DNA from: Sandaracinobacteroides saxicola
GTDB lineage: Bacteria > Pseudomonadota > Alphaproteobacteria > Sphingomonadales > Sphingomonadaceae
DNA length: 64,000 nt
Direction: 5' to 3'
Assembly (NCBI RefSeq): GCF_014117445.1
Contig: NZ_CP059851.1
Location: forward strand, 2,046,001-2,110,000
The first letter of the stretch is position 1. Each line of letters opens with the position of its first letter. The notes below the pieces were generated by a model that was given only the letters and a program-made list of their open reading frames with translations, ran no database searches and was not told where the DNA came from. Both the position numbers and the translations under genes were made by a program. Below are positions 23,980 through 32,104 of the stretch, one piece after another.

Positions 23980-25242
23980 ATGCAGCATGATGCCCTCATC
24001 GTCGGCGGCGGCCTGGTCGGCCTCACCCTCGCCCTCGCCCTCGCCCAGCACGAGCTGACCGTCGCCGTCATCGAACGTGCCGATCCCGCCGCCATGCTCG
24101 CCGCCGGCTTCGATGGCCGCGCGTCGGCCATCGCCAGCGCATCCGCCCGCATGCTCCGCACCCTCGGCTTCGGTGAAACGCTGGACCGCGAAGGCTGCCC
24201 CATCCGCGCCATCCGCGTGACGGACGGCCTCAGCCCTCAACACCTCCACTTTGAAACCGCCGAGCACGATGATCCCCTCGGCATCATGGTCGAAAACCGC
24301 CTTCTTCGGGCCTGGCTGCAAACCGCCGCCGCCGCCCACCCCAACATCACCCTCCACGCCCCCGCCACCATCGCCACCACCGAACGCACCGAAACCCGCG
24401 CCACCATCACCCTTAATCTCCCCTCCCCTTCAGGGGAGGGGCCGGGGGTGGGGAAGCCCCACCAAGAGACAGTCACCCTCACCGCCCCCCTCATCATCGC
24501 CGCCGACGGCCGCGAATCCGCGCTGCGAAAGGCCGCCGGCATCCGCATCGCCCGCTGGCGCTACCCGCAATCCGCCATCGTCACCATGCTCGCCCACACC
24601 GAGCCGCACCACAACATCGCCAGCGAACTCTTCTACCCCAGCGGTCCCTTCGCCCTCCTCCCGATGAATGATCTGGACGGCGAACACCGCAGCGCCCTCG
24701 TCTGGACCGTCGACGCCGCGCACGCCCCCGGCGTCATGAAACTCGGCCCGCGCGCGCTCGCCGCTGAGGCGGAAAAGCGCATGGGCGGCCACCTCGGCAC
24801 GCTGCGCCTGATCGCACCGGCCGCCACCTGGCCGCTCGGCCTCCACCACGCCGAACGCTACCACGCCCGCCGCCTGATCCTGGTGGGGGACGCCGCGCAC
24901 GGCATCCACCCCATCGCCGGCCAGGGCCTCAACATGGGCCTGCGCGATGCCGCGGCGCTGGCCCAGGTGCTGGTCGAAAGCGTCCGCTTGGGCCTCGACC
25001 TCGGCGCCCCCGAAATCGCCACCCGCTACGAACGCTGGCGCCGTTTCGACAACAGCAGCGTCGCCTTCGCCACGGACAGCCTCAACCGCCTGTTCGCGCT
25101 CCCCGGCGCCCTCCCCGCCTCTGCACGCCGCGCCGGCCTCGCCACCGTCAACCGAATCGCGCCGCTCAAACGCTTCTTCATGCAAACCGCCCGAGGCGAA
25201 ACCGGCGACCTCCCCGCCCTCCTCCAGGGTTCGCCGATTTAA
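23980..25242 (+). CDS. UbiH/UbiF/Coq6-family FAD-dependent monooxygenase with in-frame repeat
   Basis: This flavoprotein hydroxylase of about 420 residues probably acts on a ubiquinone precursor ring. It starts MQHDALIVGGGLVGLTLALA (the FAD GxGxxG), carries the central strand LIIAADGRESALRK, and near the C-terminus the second FAD motif LILVGDAAHGIHPIAGQGLN. At about residues 145-160 the peptide [13 protein letters not shown] is encoded by a dispersed repeat (24419-24460) that keeps the frame open. An ATG at 23968 is an alternative start. Which ring position it hydroxylates cannot be told from the sequence. It runs divergently from the 6S RNA gene. Confidence 0.88.
   Translation: MQHDALIVGGGLVGLTLALALAQHELTVAVIERADPAAMLAAGFDGRASAIASASARMLRTLGFGETLDREGCPIRAIRVTDGLSPQHLHFETAEHDDPLGIMVENRLLRAWLQTAAAAHPNITLHAPATIATTERTETRATITLNLPSPSGEGPGVGKPHQETVTLTAPLIIAADGRESALRKAAGIRIARWRYPQSAIVTMLAHTEPHHNIASELFYPSGPFALLPMNDLDGEHRSALVWTVDAAHAPGVMKLGPRALAAEAEKRMGGHLGTLRLIAPAATWPLGLHHAERYHARRLILVGDAAHGIHPIAGQGLNMGLRDAAALAQVLVESVRLGLDLGAPEIATRYERWRRFDNSSVAFATDSLNRLFALPGALPASARRAGLATVNRIAPLKRFFMQTARGETGDLPALLQGSPI
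24419..24460. repeat. GC-rich palindromic repeat inside the Ubi-type monooxygenase gene
   Basis: CCCCTCCCCT and AGGGGAGGGG form a hairpin, then CCGGGGGTGGGG follows. The 24 bases at 24430-24453 are identical to 5130-5153 in bchB. It lies between the FAD-binding half and the substrate half of the protein and is translated. Confidence 0.82.
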
Positions 25243-25253
25243 GCGCACCCGGC

Positions 25254-25279
25254 ATATTGTTTCGTCCACGAAACAATAT
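25254..25279. promoter_or_regulatory. Perfect 12-bp inverted repeat before the AbgT gene
   Basis: ATATTGTTTCGT (25254-25265) and ACGAAACAATAT (25268-25279) are perfect inverse complements around a CC centre. The repeat occupies most of the 48-base gap and ends 11 bases before the AbgT start. It has no T-run, so it is not a terminator; its form is that of a TetR- or GntR-type operator. No regulator gene is adjacent. Confidence 0.7.
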
Positions 25280-25290
25280 AAAGCGTCCCG

Positions 25291-26778
25291 ATGTTTGCCT
25301 TCATCGAACGCGTCGGCGCCCGCCTGCCCGATACCGCCATCCTCTTCCTGTGGTTCTGCGCGGCCGTCATCCTCGCCTCCGTGGTCGCCGCCGGCCTGGG
25401 CGCGTCCGCGGTCCACCCCGCCACCGGCGAAACCGTCGCCGCCGCCTCCCTGCTCAGCGCCGACAACATCCGCCGCTTCCTCACCGACATGCCGCGCACC
25501 TTCGCGGACTTCCCGCCGCTCGCCATGGTCATCACCGTCATGATCGGCATCGGCGTCGCCGAACGCTCCGGCCTCATCGCGGCGGCGCTGACCCGCGGAG
25601 TCACCCGTGTCCCCCGCGCGCTGCTCCCCGCGGTCACCGTCTTTGCCGGCATCATGTCCAGCCTGGCGGTCGATGCCGGCTATGTCGTCCTCGTGCCGCT
25701 GGGCGCCGCCGTCTTCGCCGCCGCCGGCCGCCACCCCATCGCCGGCCTCGCCGCCGCCTTCGCCGGGGTCGCCGGCGGCTTCAGCGCCAACCTCTTCATC
25801 ACCAGCCTCGATCCCCTGCTCGCCGGCATCACCCAGACCGCCGCCCGCGTCGTCGATCCGGAATACACCGTGCTCGCCACCGCCAACTATTTCGTCATGG
25901 TCGCGCTCGTCCCGCTCTTCACGATCGTCGGCGCCTTCGTCTGCACCCGCCTTATCGAACCCCGCCTCGGCACCTGGTCAGGCACGCTCCCCGATGCGCC
26001 CGCCACCGAAACCAGCCTCGAACGCCGCGGCCTCCGCGCCGCCGGCCTCGTCCTATTTGCCACCGTCGCCGCCACCGTCGCCCTCACACTTCCCGCCGGC
26101 GCGCCCTTGCGCGACCCCGTCACCGGCAGCCTCGAACCCTTCTACAAATCCCTGGTCGCGCTCACCGCCATCCTGTTCCTGCTGATGGGCCTCGCCTACG
26201 GCCGCGCCGCCGGCACCATCACCCGCGGCGAGGATGGTGTCCGCCTCGCCACCGATGCGATGAGCAGCCTCGGCGCCTATCTCCTCCTCGCCTTCCTGGT
26301 CGCCCACTTCATCGCCTTCTTCAACTGGTCGAACCTCGGCGTCCTCACCGCCATCGGCGGCGCCGGTGCGCTCCGCAGCAGCGGCCTCTCCGGCAGCACG
26401 CTGCTGGTCGGCATGGTCGTCGTCACCGCGCTCATCAACCTGTTCGTCGGCAGCGCCAGCGCCAAATGGGCGGTGATGGCCACCGTCTTCGTCCCCATGT
26501 TCATGCTGGTCGGCATCACGCCAGAAGCGACACAGGCCGCCTATCGCGTCGGCGACAGCGTCACCAACATCATCAGCCCGACGCTGCCCTACCTGCCGCT
26601 GATCCTCGTCGCCGGCGCCCGCTACGTCCCCGGTTTCAACCTCGGCAGCCTGATCGCCACCATGCTGCCCTTCAGCCTCGCTTTCCTGCTTTCGGGCACG
26701 CTGCTGCTGGGCACCTTCCTGGCGCTGGGCCTGCCGCTGGGGCCGGGCGTCGAAGCCTTCATGACCCCGGCGGGGTGA
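25291..26778 (+). CDS. AbgT-family transporter (p-aminobenzoyl-glutamate type)
   Basis: This is a 495-residue membrane protein with about 12 hydrophobic segments. It carries AbgT-family blocks such as FAGIMSSLAVDAGYVVLVPL, AGVAGGFSANLFI and VGSASAKWAVMATVFVPM. The family imports p-aminobenzoyl-glutamate, a folate breakdown product, and some members export sulfonamide drugs. The sequence does not decide between the two. The gene stands alone, with a perfect inverted-repeat operator just upstream and its 3' end 2 bases from the convergent sdhB stop. Local control by a repressor is likely. Confidence 0.88.
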   Translation: MFAFIERVGARLPDTAILFLWFCAAVILASVVAAGLGASAVHPATGETVAAASLLSADNIRRFLTDMPRTFADFPPLAMVITVMIGIGVAERSGLIAAALTRGVTRVPRALLPAVTVFAGIMSSLAVDAGYVVLVPLGAAVFAAAGRHPIAGLAAAFAGVAGGFSANLFITSLDPLLAGITQTAARVVDPEYTVLATANYFVMVALVPLFTIVGAFVCTRLIEPRLGTWSGTLPDAPATETSLERRGLRAAGLVLFATVAATVALTLPAGAPLRDPVTGSLEPFYKSLVALTAILFLLMGLAYGRAAGTITRGEDGVRLATDAMSSLGAYLLLAFLVAHFIAFFNWSNLGVLTAIGGAGALRSSGLSGSTLLVGMVVVTALINLFVGSASAKWAVMATVFVPMFMLVGITPEATQAAYRVGDSVTNIISPTLPYLPLILVAGARYVPGFNLGSLIATMLPFSLAFLLSGTLLLGTFLALGLPLGPGVEAFMTPAG

Positions 26779-26780
26779 GC

Positions 26781-27566
26781 CTAAACCGCGCGCTCCACCA
26801 TCATCTTCTTGATCTCCGCGATCGCCTTCGCCGGGTTCAACCCCTTCGGGCACACGTTCGCGCAGTTCATGATGGTATGGCAACGGTACAGCCGGAACGG
26901 GTCCTCCAGCGCATCCAGCCGCTCGCCCTTCATCTCGTCGCGGCTGTCCGCCAGCCAGCGATAGGCCTGCAACAGGATCGCCGGCCCCAGGAACTTGTCG
27001 CTGTTCCACCAGTAACTCGGGCAGGAGGTGGAGCAGCAGGCGCACAGGATGCACTCATACAGCCCGTCCAGCTCCGCCCGATCCTCGACCGACTGGTACC
27101 GCTCCGCCAGCGCCGGCGTCGGTGTCACCGTCTGCAACCAGGGCTTGATGCTGGCATATTGCGCATAGAAATGCGTCATGTCCGGCACCAGGTCCTTCAC
27201 CACCTCCATGTGCGGCAGCGGCGTGATGCGGATGTCGCCCTTCACATCCTCGATCGCCATCGTGCAGGCGAGCGTGTTGGTGCCATCGATGTTCATCGCG
27301 CACGACCCGCAAATCCCCTCCCGGCAAGACCGCCGGAAGGTCAGCGTCGGATCGACCTCACCTTTGATCTTGATGAGGGCATCCAGCACCATCGGCCCAC
27401 ATTGGTCCAGGTCGAGCGTGTAGCTGTCATAGCGCGGGTTCGCCCCATCATCCGGCGACCAGCGATAAATCTTGAACGTCTTCACCCGCACCGCCCCCGC
27501 CGGCGCCGGGTAACTCTTCCCCCCGCCCCTGATCCTGCTGTTCGCCGGAAGTGAAAATTCAGCCAT
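26781..27566 (-). CDS. sdhB: Succinate dehydrogenase iron-sulfur subunit SdhB
   Basis: SdhB carries the [2Fe-2S], [4Fe-4S] and [3Fe-4S] clusters that pass electrons from SdhA flavin to quinone. The 261-residue product has [16 protein letters not shown] for the plant-type cluster, [18 protein letters not shown] for the [4Fe-4S] and [20 protein letters not shown] for the others. All are intact. Unusually it does not follow sdhA directly: about 1.67 kb of toxin-antitoxin and orphan genes lies between. Its ATG shares a base with the TAA of the hicA remnant (TAATG). How it is transcribed in step with sdhCDA is unclear. Confidence 0.97.
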   Translation of the reverse strand: MAEFSLPANSRIRGGGKSYPAPAGAVRVKTFKIYRWSPDDGANPRYDSYTLDLDQCGPMVLDALIKIKGEVDPTLTFRRSCREGICGSCAMNIDGTNTLACTMAIEDVKGDIRITPLPHMEVVKDLVPDMTHFYAQYASIKPWLQTVTPTPALAERYQSVEDRAELDGLYECILCACCSTSCPSYWWNSDKFLGPAILLQAYRWLADSRDEMKGERLDALEDPFRLYRCHTIMNCANVCPKGLNPAKAIAEIKKMMVERAV

Positions 27567-27742
27567 TACCCGATCCTGTCCTTCAAACCCGCCTGCTTCA
27601 ATACGGCATTGGCCATGGCACGGCTCATGATCCCACCGTCTACGGTAAATGGTCGCGGGGGATGCGGCCCAACTTACTCCTCATGGTGACCACGCCCTTG
27701 CCGCAACAGTCGGCAACCATTCGTCAGCAATATCGCCTTCAC
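27566..27742 (-). pseudogene. hicA: hicA toxin remnant, inactivated by one in-frame stop
   Basis: Read in one frame, the minus strand gives [22 protein letters not shown], a TAA stop at 27676-27674, then [14 protein letters not shown] and [21 protein letters not shown]. This is the double-stranded-RNA-binding layout of HicA mRNA-cleaving toxins, with the conserved histidine pair and the C-terminal LKQAGL helix. A single nonsense codon interrupts it. The apparent start is a weak GTG, and the N-terminus may also be eroded. It lies directly downstream of hicB and ends on the sdhB start codon. This is too short and broken to appear as an open frame. Confidence 0.72.
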
Positions 27743-27765
27743 CCGTTACGTATAGCCCTGAATCA

Positions 27766-28011
27766 TCAAGCCGCGACCGGCAATGCCCGCTCATGATGCG
27801 CCACCACCCGCACCGAGTGCGGCCCCGCCCGGTCATCGGGCGTCAGCAGGTCGGCGTTGATCTGCAACAGGCTGGACACATGCTCCGCCGCCTTGCGCGC
27901 CAACTCGTCCACCGTCGGCGCGTCCACATTCAACCCCGGCATGTCGCTGGCACGCGACACCCACACGGCATTCGCCGCATCCCAGTCCGCATACACCGTC
28001 CAAATCGCCAC
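27766..28011 (-). CDS. hicB: HicB-like antitoxin (DUF1902 type)
   Basis: This is an 81-residue protein with the HicB/DUF1902 core: IWTVYADWDAANAVWVSRASD and MPGLNVDAPTVDELARKAAE, a partial RNase H-like fold found in antitoxins of the HicAB family. I prefer the GTG at 28011 because GAGGAG precedes it by 6 bases; ATG at 28065 would add a poorly conserved extension. The partner hicA downstream is a pseudogene, so this antitoxin is left without a functional local toxin. It could still act as a repressor. Confidence 0.72.
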   Translation of the reverse strand: MAIWTVYADWDAANAVWVSRASDMPGLNVDAPTVDELARKAAEHVSSLLQINADLLTPDDRAGPHSVRVVAHHERALPVAA

Positions 28012-28139
28012 CACCGCCTCCTCATCGGTTGATGTCACCGACACGATTATTCCGCTTCCCTGCATGCCTACAGAAAGCAAGCCGCCCTGTCAGTATCAGA
28101 AACACTTGTACCGCAGATGCTCCGGACCCCAAACAAATC

Positions 28140-28177
28140 TTGACATGACCATCTCCTAGACCTACTATCCGGTCATG
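28140..28177 (+). promoter_or_regulatory. Promoter and operator of relBE, probably leaderless
   Basis: TTGACA (28140-28145), 17 bases, TACTAT (28163-28168), then the ATG 6 bases later at 28175. A transcript from the usual position would begin at or next to the ATG. CATGACC (28144-28150) and GGTCATG (28171-28177) are perfect inverse complements that bracket the -10, fitting antitoxin autorepression. Confidence 0.6.
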
Positions 28178-28423
28178 ATCGAACCCCTCCTCGCGTCCGC
28201 CGCTGTCTCTATCAGCAACCTCAAGAAAAACCCCTCGGCCGTCATCGCTGCAGCCGAAGGCGCGCCGGTCGCCATCCTCAACCGCAACACGCCGCAAGCC
28301 TACCTCGTGCCCGCCGCCGCATGGGAAGCCCTGATGGACCAGCTCGAAGACCTCGAACTCGCCGCCATCGTCCGCGAGCGCGAGGGCCAGGAAGAAATCG
28401 AGGTATCGATTGACGACCTATAG
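28175..28423 (+). CDS. relB: Phd/YefM-RelB-type antitoxin
   Basis: This 82-residue protein has the Phd-fold N-terminus SAAVSISNLKKNPSAVIAAA and GAPVAILNRNTPQAYLVPA, followed by an acidic helix EEIEVSIDDL that would bind the toxin. It starts at or near the predicted transcription start, with no visible Shine-Dalgarno. The stop overlaps the relE start region by 14 bases. The pair is transcribed rightward, opposite to the surrounding sdh genes. Confidence 0.85.
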   Translation: MIEPLLASAAVSISNLKKNPSAVIAAAEGAPVAILNRNTPQAYLVPAAAWEALMDQLEDLELAAIVREREGQEEIEVSIDDL

Positions 28424-28697
28424 GCTAACATTCCTGCGCGACGCGAAGAAAGAATGGGACAAACTCGATTCAAAAATCCGCAATCAGTTCAGCAAGAAGT
28501 TGGCAGAGCGTCTTTCTAACCCCCGCATCCCCTCGGCGAAACTCGCTGGTATGCCAAATTGCTACAAGATCAAACTGCACTCCGCTGGCTACCGCTTGGT
28601 CTATCGCGTCGATGACGGACGAATCGTGGTGCAGGTCATCGCCGTCGGCAAACGCGAGCGAAGCGCTATTTACGAGGCAGCTAACAAGCGAATTTAA
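28410..28697 (+). CDS. relE: RelE-type toxin
   Basis: This is a 95-residue basic protein starting at TTG (MTTYRLTFLRDAKKEWDKLD). The RelE fold signature is PNCYKIKLHSAGYRLVYRVDDG then VQVIAVGKRERSAIY, whose Arg/Lys/Tyr residues form the ribosome-dependent RNase site in the family. It is cotranscribed with relB. The composition is less GC-rich than the sdh genes, fitting an acquired module. Transcription of this pair runs antisense to any sdhA-to-sdhB read-through message. Confidence 0.88.
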   Translation: MTTYRLTFLRDAKKEWDKLDSKIRNQFSKKLAERLSNPRIPSAKLAGMPNCYKIKLHSAGYRLVYRVDDGRIVVQVIAVGKRERSAIYEAANKRI

Positions 28698-28738
28698 ACC
28701 ATTGCCTCTTTTGCTGCTTAATCATAAATTAGTGACAA

Positions 28739-29224
28739 TCAAAGAAACTCTCGTTCTAACTCTTCAATCATCCGATTTAATTCATTAACGCGATCAAGTA
28801 GCGCCTGCGCTTCCTCAGGTTGGACATCTTCTCCACCCGTCGCAGCTGAATTAATCAAATCCTGAATGTCTCTGCGAAGATTGATCTTTCCCCAGCCTAT
28901 CTGTTCGAGCGTTCGTCTGTTGGCAAGGCCAATTTCTTCAAGGTCGTGATTTTCAAATCGCATTTGATCAACAAAGTCTCGGATACTCCACTCGCGATCA
29001 TTAAAGTCGGGAAGTATGGCTTCAACATCTTCTAGGTCTGGCACGCGACCTTCAGCCAGAGACTGTACGATTAATCTGGTTCCTCGTGGTGTGAAGTAGA
29101 TGCCTCGAAGCATACCGACCACCGCGTCTCTCTGCCTTTGAGCACGGCGACCGGGCGGGCGAAAACTTCGAAGTCCATTTATGAGGCTAACGCCCTGCGA
29201 AATGGTAGCCAGTTCAATGGGCAT
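28739..29224 (-). CDS. Unrecognised 161-residue protein between sdhA and relBE
   Basis: I do not recognise this gene. The product is soluble and acidic, with a central block RGIYFTPRGTRLIVQSLAEG and a C-terminal predicted coiled coil (EEAQALLDRVNELNRMIEEL). The DNA is markedly AT-richer than its neighbours and uses codons such as TTA, AAA and ATT that are rare here, which suggests horizontal transfer. It starts 9 bases after the sdhA stop behind GAGGG, so it is likely translated from the sdh message. It faces relE tail to tail with a 41-base gap. A role in defence or in the neighbouring toxin-antitoxin system would be speculation. Confidence 0.6.
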   Translation of the reverse strand: MPIELATISQGVSLINGLRSFRPPGRRAQRQRDAVVGMLRGIYFTPRGTRLIVQSLAEGRVPDLEDVEAILPDFNDREWSIRDFVDQMRFENHDLEEIGLANRRTLEQIGWGKINLRRDIQDLINSAATGGEDVQPEEAQALLDRVNELNRMIEELEREFL

Positions 29225-29233
29225 AACTATCCC

Positions 29234-31021
29234 TCAATACACCCGCGCCTTCGGCTTGATATACCCCACTTCGTCCGTCAGGGTATAGGCATGCACCGGC
29301 CGCGCATCCAGCGTCACCGTGCCGTCCCGCACCCAGCCGATCGAATGCTTCATCCATTCGCCGTCGTCGCGCGCCGGATAATCCTCATGCATGTGCGCCC
29401 CGCGGCTCTCCGTCCGCGCCGCGGCGCTGTGCATCGTCACCACCGCCTGCGGGATCATGTTGTCCAGCTCCAGCGCCTCCACCAGGTCGGTGTTGAACAC
29501 CAGGCTGCGGTCGGCGATGCCGATGTCCGCCATCTGTTGATAGACGGCATCGATCTTGCGCTTGCCCTCCTCCAGGATTTCGCTGTTCCGGAACACCGCG
29601 CAATTGGCCTGCATCGTCTTCTGCATCGCCAGGCGGATGCTCGCCGTCGGCGAGCCCCCCTTGCTGAAGCGCAGCGCATCCACCCGCCCCAGCGCGAAGT
29701 CCGCGCTGTCCTTCGCCAGCGGCCGGTGCGCCGACATCGGCTTCACGATGCTCGAAATCCGGTGCCCGGTCGCCCGCCCGAACACCACCAGGTCGATGAG
29801 GCTATTCGAACCCAGCCGGTTCGCCCCATGCACGCTCACGCACGCCGCCTCGCCCACCGCGAACAGCCCCGGCACCACACTGTCCGGATCGCCGTCCTTC
29901 AACGTCACCACCTCGCCCCAGTAATTGGTCGGGATGCCGCCCATGTTGTAATGCACCGTCGGCGTCACCGGGATCGGCGCCCGCGTCACGTCGACGCCTG
30001 CGAAGATCTTCGCCGTCTCCGAAATCCCCGGCAGCCGCTCGTGCAGCGTCGCCGCGTCGATATGGTCCAGATGCAGGAAGATATGGTCGCCCTCCGCGCC
30101 CACGCCCCGCCCCTCGCGAATTTCCATCGCCATCGACCGGCTCACCACATCCCGGCTCGCCAGATCCTTGGCGCTCGGCGCATAGCGCTCCATGAAACGC
30201 TCGCCATTCTTGTTGGTCAGATACCCGCCCTCGCCCCGTGCCCCCTCGGTGATCAGCACGCCGGCGCCATAGATGCCGGTCGGGTGGAACTGCACGAACT
30301 CCATGTCCTGGCAGGGCAGCCCGGCGCGCAACGCCATCCCGCCGCCATCGCCGGTGGAGGTATGCGCCGACGTCGCGCTGAAATAGGCCCGGCCATAGCC
30401 GCCCGTCGCCAGCACCACGGCATGCGCCCGGAAGCGATGGATCACCCCATCCTCCATGTTCATCGCGATCACGCCACGGCACTCGCCATTTTCCATGATC
30501 AGGTCGATGGCGAAATATTCGATATAGAAATCCGCGTCATATTTCAGGCTTTGTTGGTAGAGCGCATGCAGCATCGCATGGCCCGTCCGGTCGGCCGCCG
30601 CGCACGTCCGCTGCGCCGCCGGCCCCTCGCCCATGTTCTGCGTCATGCCGCCGAACGCGCGCTGATAGATTTTGCCTTCCTCCGTCCGGCTGAACGGCAC
30701 GCCGAAATGCTCCAGCTCATAGACCGCGGCCGGCGCCTCCCGGCACAGATATTCGATCGCGTCCTGGTCCCCCAGCCAGTCGCTGCCCTTCACCGTGTCA
30801 TACATGTGCCAGGTCCAGTGATCCGGCCCCATGTTGCCCAGGCTCGCCGCGATCCCGCCCTGCGCCGCCACCGTGTGGCTGCGCGTCGGGAACACCTTGG
30901 TGATGCACGCGGTTTTCAGGCCACTTTCCGCAATCCCCATGGTCGCGCGCAGGCCCGAGCCCCCGGCACCCACCACCACCGCGTCATAGCTGTGGTCGAT
31001 GATCTTGTAGGCTTCCGGCAT
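29234..31021 (-). CDS. sdhA: Succinate dehydrogenase flavoprotein subunit SdhA
   Basis: SdhA oxidizes succinate to fumarate with covalently bound FAD. The 595-residue product begins with [20 protein letters not shown] (FAD Rossmann motif) and carries the flavin-linking histidine in [14 protein letters not shown]. Further motifs are the active-site [21 protein letters not shown] region, [22 protein letters not shown] and the C-terminal [13 protein letters not shown]. It follows sdhD with a one-base gap. The expected partner sdhB is not next in line but 1.67 kb further on. Confidence 0.97.
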   Translation of the reverse strand: MPEAYKIIDHSYDAVVVGAGGSGLRATMGIAESGLKTACITKVFPTRSHTVAAQGGIAASLGNMGPDHWTWHMYDTVKGSDWLGDQDAIEYLCREAPAAVYELEHFGVPFSRTEEGKIYQRAFGGMTQNMGEGPAAQRTCAAADRTGHAMLHALYQQSLKYDADFYIEYFAIDLIMENGECRGVIAMNMEDGVIHRFRAHAVVLATGGYGRAYFSATSAHTSTGDGGGMALRAGLPCQDMEFVQFHPTGIYGAGVLITEGARGEGGYLTNKNGERFMERYAPSAKDLASRDVVSRSMAMEIREGRGVGAEGDHIFLHLDHIDAATLHERLPGISETAKIFAGVDVTRAPIPVTPTVHYNMGGIPTNYWGEVVTLKDGDPDSVVPGLFAVGEAACVSVHGANRLGSNSLIDLVVFGRATGHRISSIVKPMSAHRPLAKDSADFALGRVDALRFSKGGSPTASIRLAMQKTMQANCAVFRNSEILEEGKRKIDAVYQQMADIGIADRSLVFNTDLVEALELDNMIPQAVVTMHSAAARTESRGAHMHEDYPARDDGEWMKHSIGWVRDGTVTLDARPVHAYTLTDEVGYIKPKARVY

Positions 31022-31022
31022 C

Positions 31023-31403
31023 TCAGGCTCCGAACGACAGTTTCAGCACGGAAAACAGCGACACCGCCGCCACCGCCACCACATAGAGGTTGAGCGCGAG
31101 CAGGCTCATCAGCTTCAGCCCCTCGGCATGCACATAATCCTCGATCAGCACCTGCACCCCCAGCCGCACATGCCAGCAGACGCTGCCGATCAACAACAGC
31201 ATCGGCACCGCCGCCACCGGCTGCTTCAGCCAGGCCACCACCGACGAATGGGTCAGGTCCGGCAGCAGGATCAGGCTGACCACAAACCACAGCACCAGCA
31301 GCAGATTGCCCGCCGCCGTCACCCGCTGCTGCCACCAATGCTGCACGCCGGACTTGGCCGAGCCCAGCCCGCGCACCCGCCCCAAAGACGTCCCGCCGCG
31401 CAT
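31023..31403 (-). CDS. sdhD: Succinate dehydrogenase membrane anchor SdhD
   Basis: This 126-residue membrane anchor has three hydrophobic segments. It starts [19 protein letters not shown], typical of the alphaproteobacterial SdhD N-terminus. [16 protein letters not shown] holds the haem-ligand histidine region and the quinone-site Asp/Tyr. The ATG at 31403 shares a base with the sdhC stop (TGATG), so the TTG one codon upstream is not needed. Together with SdhC it binds haem b and ubiquinone in the inner membrane. Confidence 0.95.
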   Translation of the reverse strand: MRGGTSLGRVRGLGSAKSGVQHWWQQRVTAAGNLLLVLWFVVSLILLPDLTHSSVVAWLKQPVAAVPMLLLIGSVCWHVRLGVQVLIEDYVHAEGLKLMSLLALNLYVVAVAAVSLFSVLKLSFGA

Positions 31404-31804
31404 CAATTGCCCTTCATCAGAATGAGTGCCCAGGTCAGCGCCGTCATCACCGCGGCGCCCACAAACACCAGGGTCGCCACCGTCTTCGACGTCTTCAGGT
31501 CATAGCCGGTGCCGCCGTCCATCACCAGGTGCCGCACGCCGCCCAGCAGATGCTGCCAGAACATCCAGCTCAGCCCCACGCCCACCAGCATCCCGAACCA
31601 GCCGGTCGCCACCTCGTGAAAGGTCGCATAGGCCTCCTTGCCGCTCGCCGCGGCGAACAGCCACCAGCCGAACAGCAGCAGCGCCCCGAACGCCAGGGCG
31701 TTGCCCGACACCCGGTGGAAGATCGATGCCGCCATGTGCACCTTCCACTTCCAGATCGACAGGTGCGGGGATAGCGGTCGCACCGTTGGCCGCGCGGATG
31801 CCAT
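31403..31804 (-). CDS. sdhC: Succinate dehydrogenase cytochrome b556 subunit SdhC
   Basis: This 133-residue membrane anchor starts MASARPTVRPLSPHLSIWKW. It carries ASIFHRVSGNALAFG, the conserved quinone-site Ser/Arg segment, and HLLGGVRHLVMDGGTG with the haem ligand histidine. Three transmembrane helices are apparent. I chose the ATG at 31804 because AGGAG lies 8 bases upstream; the open frame continues to 31858 without a better site. It is the first gene of the sdh operon as found here. Confidence 0.95.
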   Translation of the reverse strand: MASARPTVRPLSPHLSIWKWKVHMAASIFHRVSGNALAFGALLLFGWWLFAAASGKEAYATFHEVATGWFGMLVGVGLSWMFWQHLLGGVRHLVMDGGTGYDLKTSKTVATLVFVGAAVMTALTWALILMKGN

Positions 31805-32104
31805 AAACCAATCTCCTGTATGCCGCCCCTGCAATAACGCCTCCCCCCGACCGCGCAACCATCAAAGCAGCCACTGCGGCACGATGGCCGCCCGGCCGCC
31901 ACCCGAACGCCCGCCGGGCAAGCACCGCTCGAAAAAGCTTGCATCGATAAGCGATATGTGTAACCATTATGGAACTAAATTGCGATTCGAAGTCTCAAAC
32001 TCCCGCACCGAAATCCACAGCAGGAACGACCCAAAAAACGGGCACAAGTCTCTAACCCCTTGATTCAGGCTGTCACTTTTTTCGCAAAACCTTCCAAAGA
32101 TATC
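31805..32104. promoter_or_regulatory. Gene-free 300 bases upstream of sdhC
   Basis: No open frame is credible here. The part nearest sdhC holds its AGGAG ribosome site. About 31930-32095 is AT-rich for this genome and probably contains the sdh promoter, but I cannot pick a unique -35/-10 pair. Two GATTC sites (GANTC class) occur near 31985 and 32063. There is no clear terminator for the DUF1330 gene that ends at 32105. Confidence 0.35.

Noticed and set aside
27566-27742. hicA with a frameshift
   Set aside because: On closer reading a single frame gives the whole protein with one stop codon, so no frameshift is needed.
31805-32104. A specific sigma-70 promoter for sdhC
   Set aside because: Several weak hexamers exist in the AT-rich part, but no pair has both acceptable matches and 16-18 base spacing.
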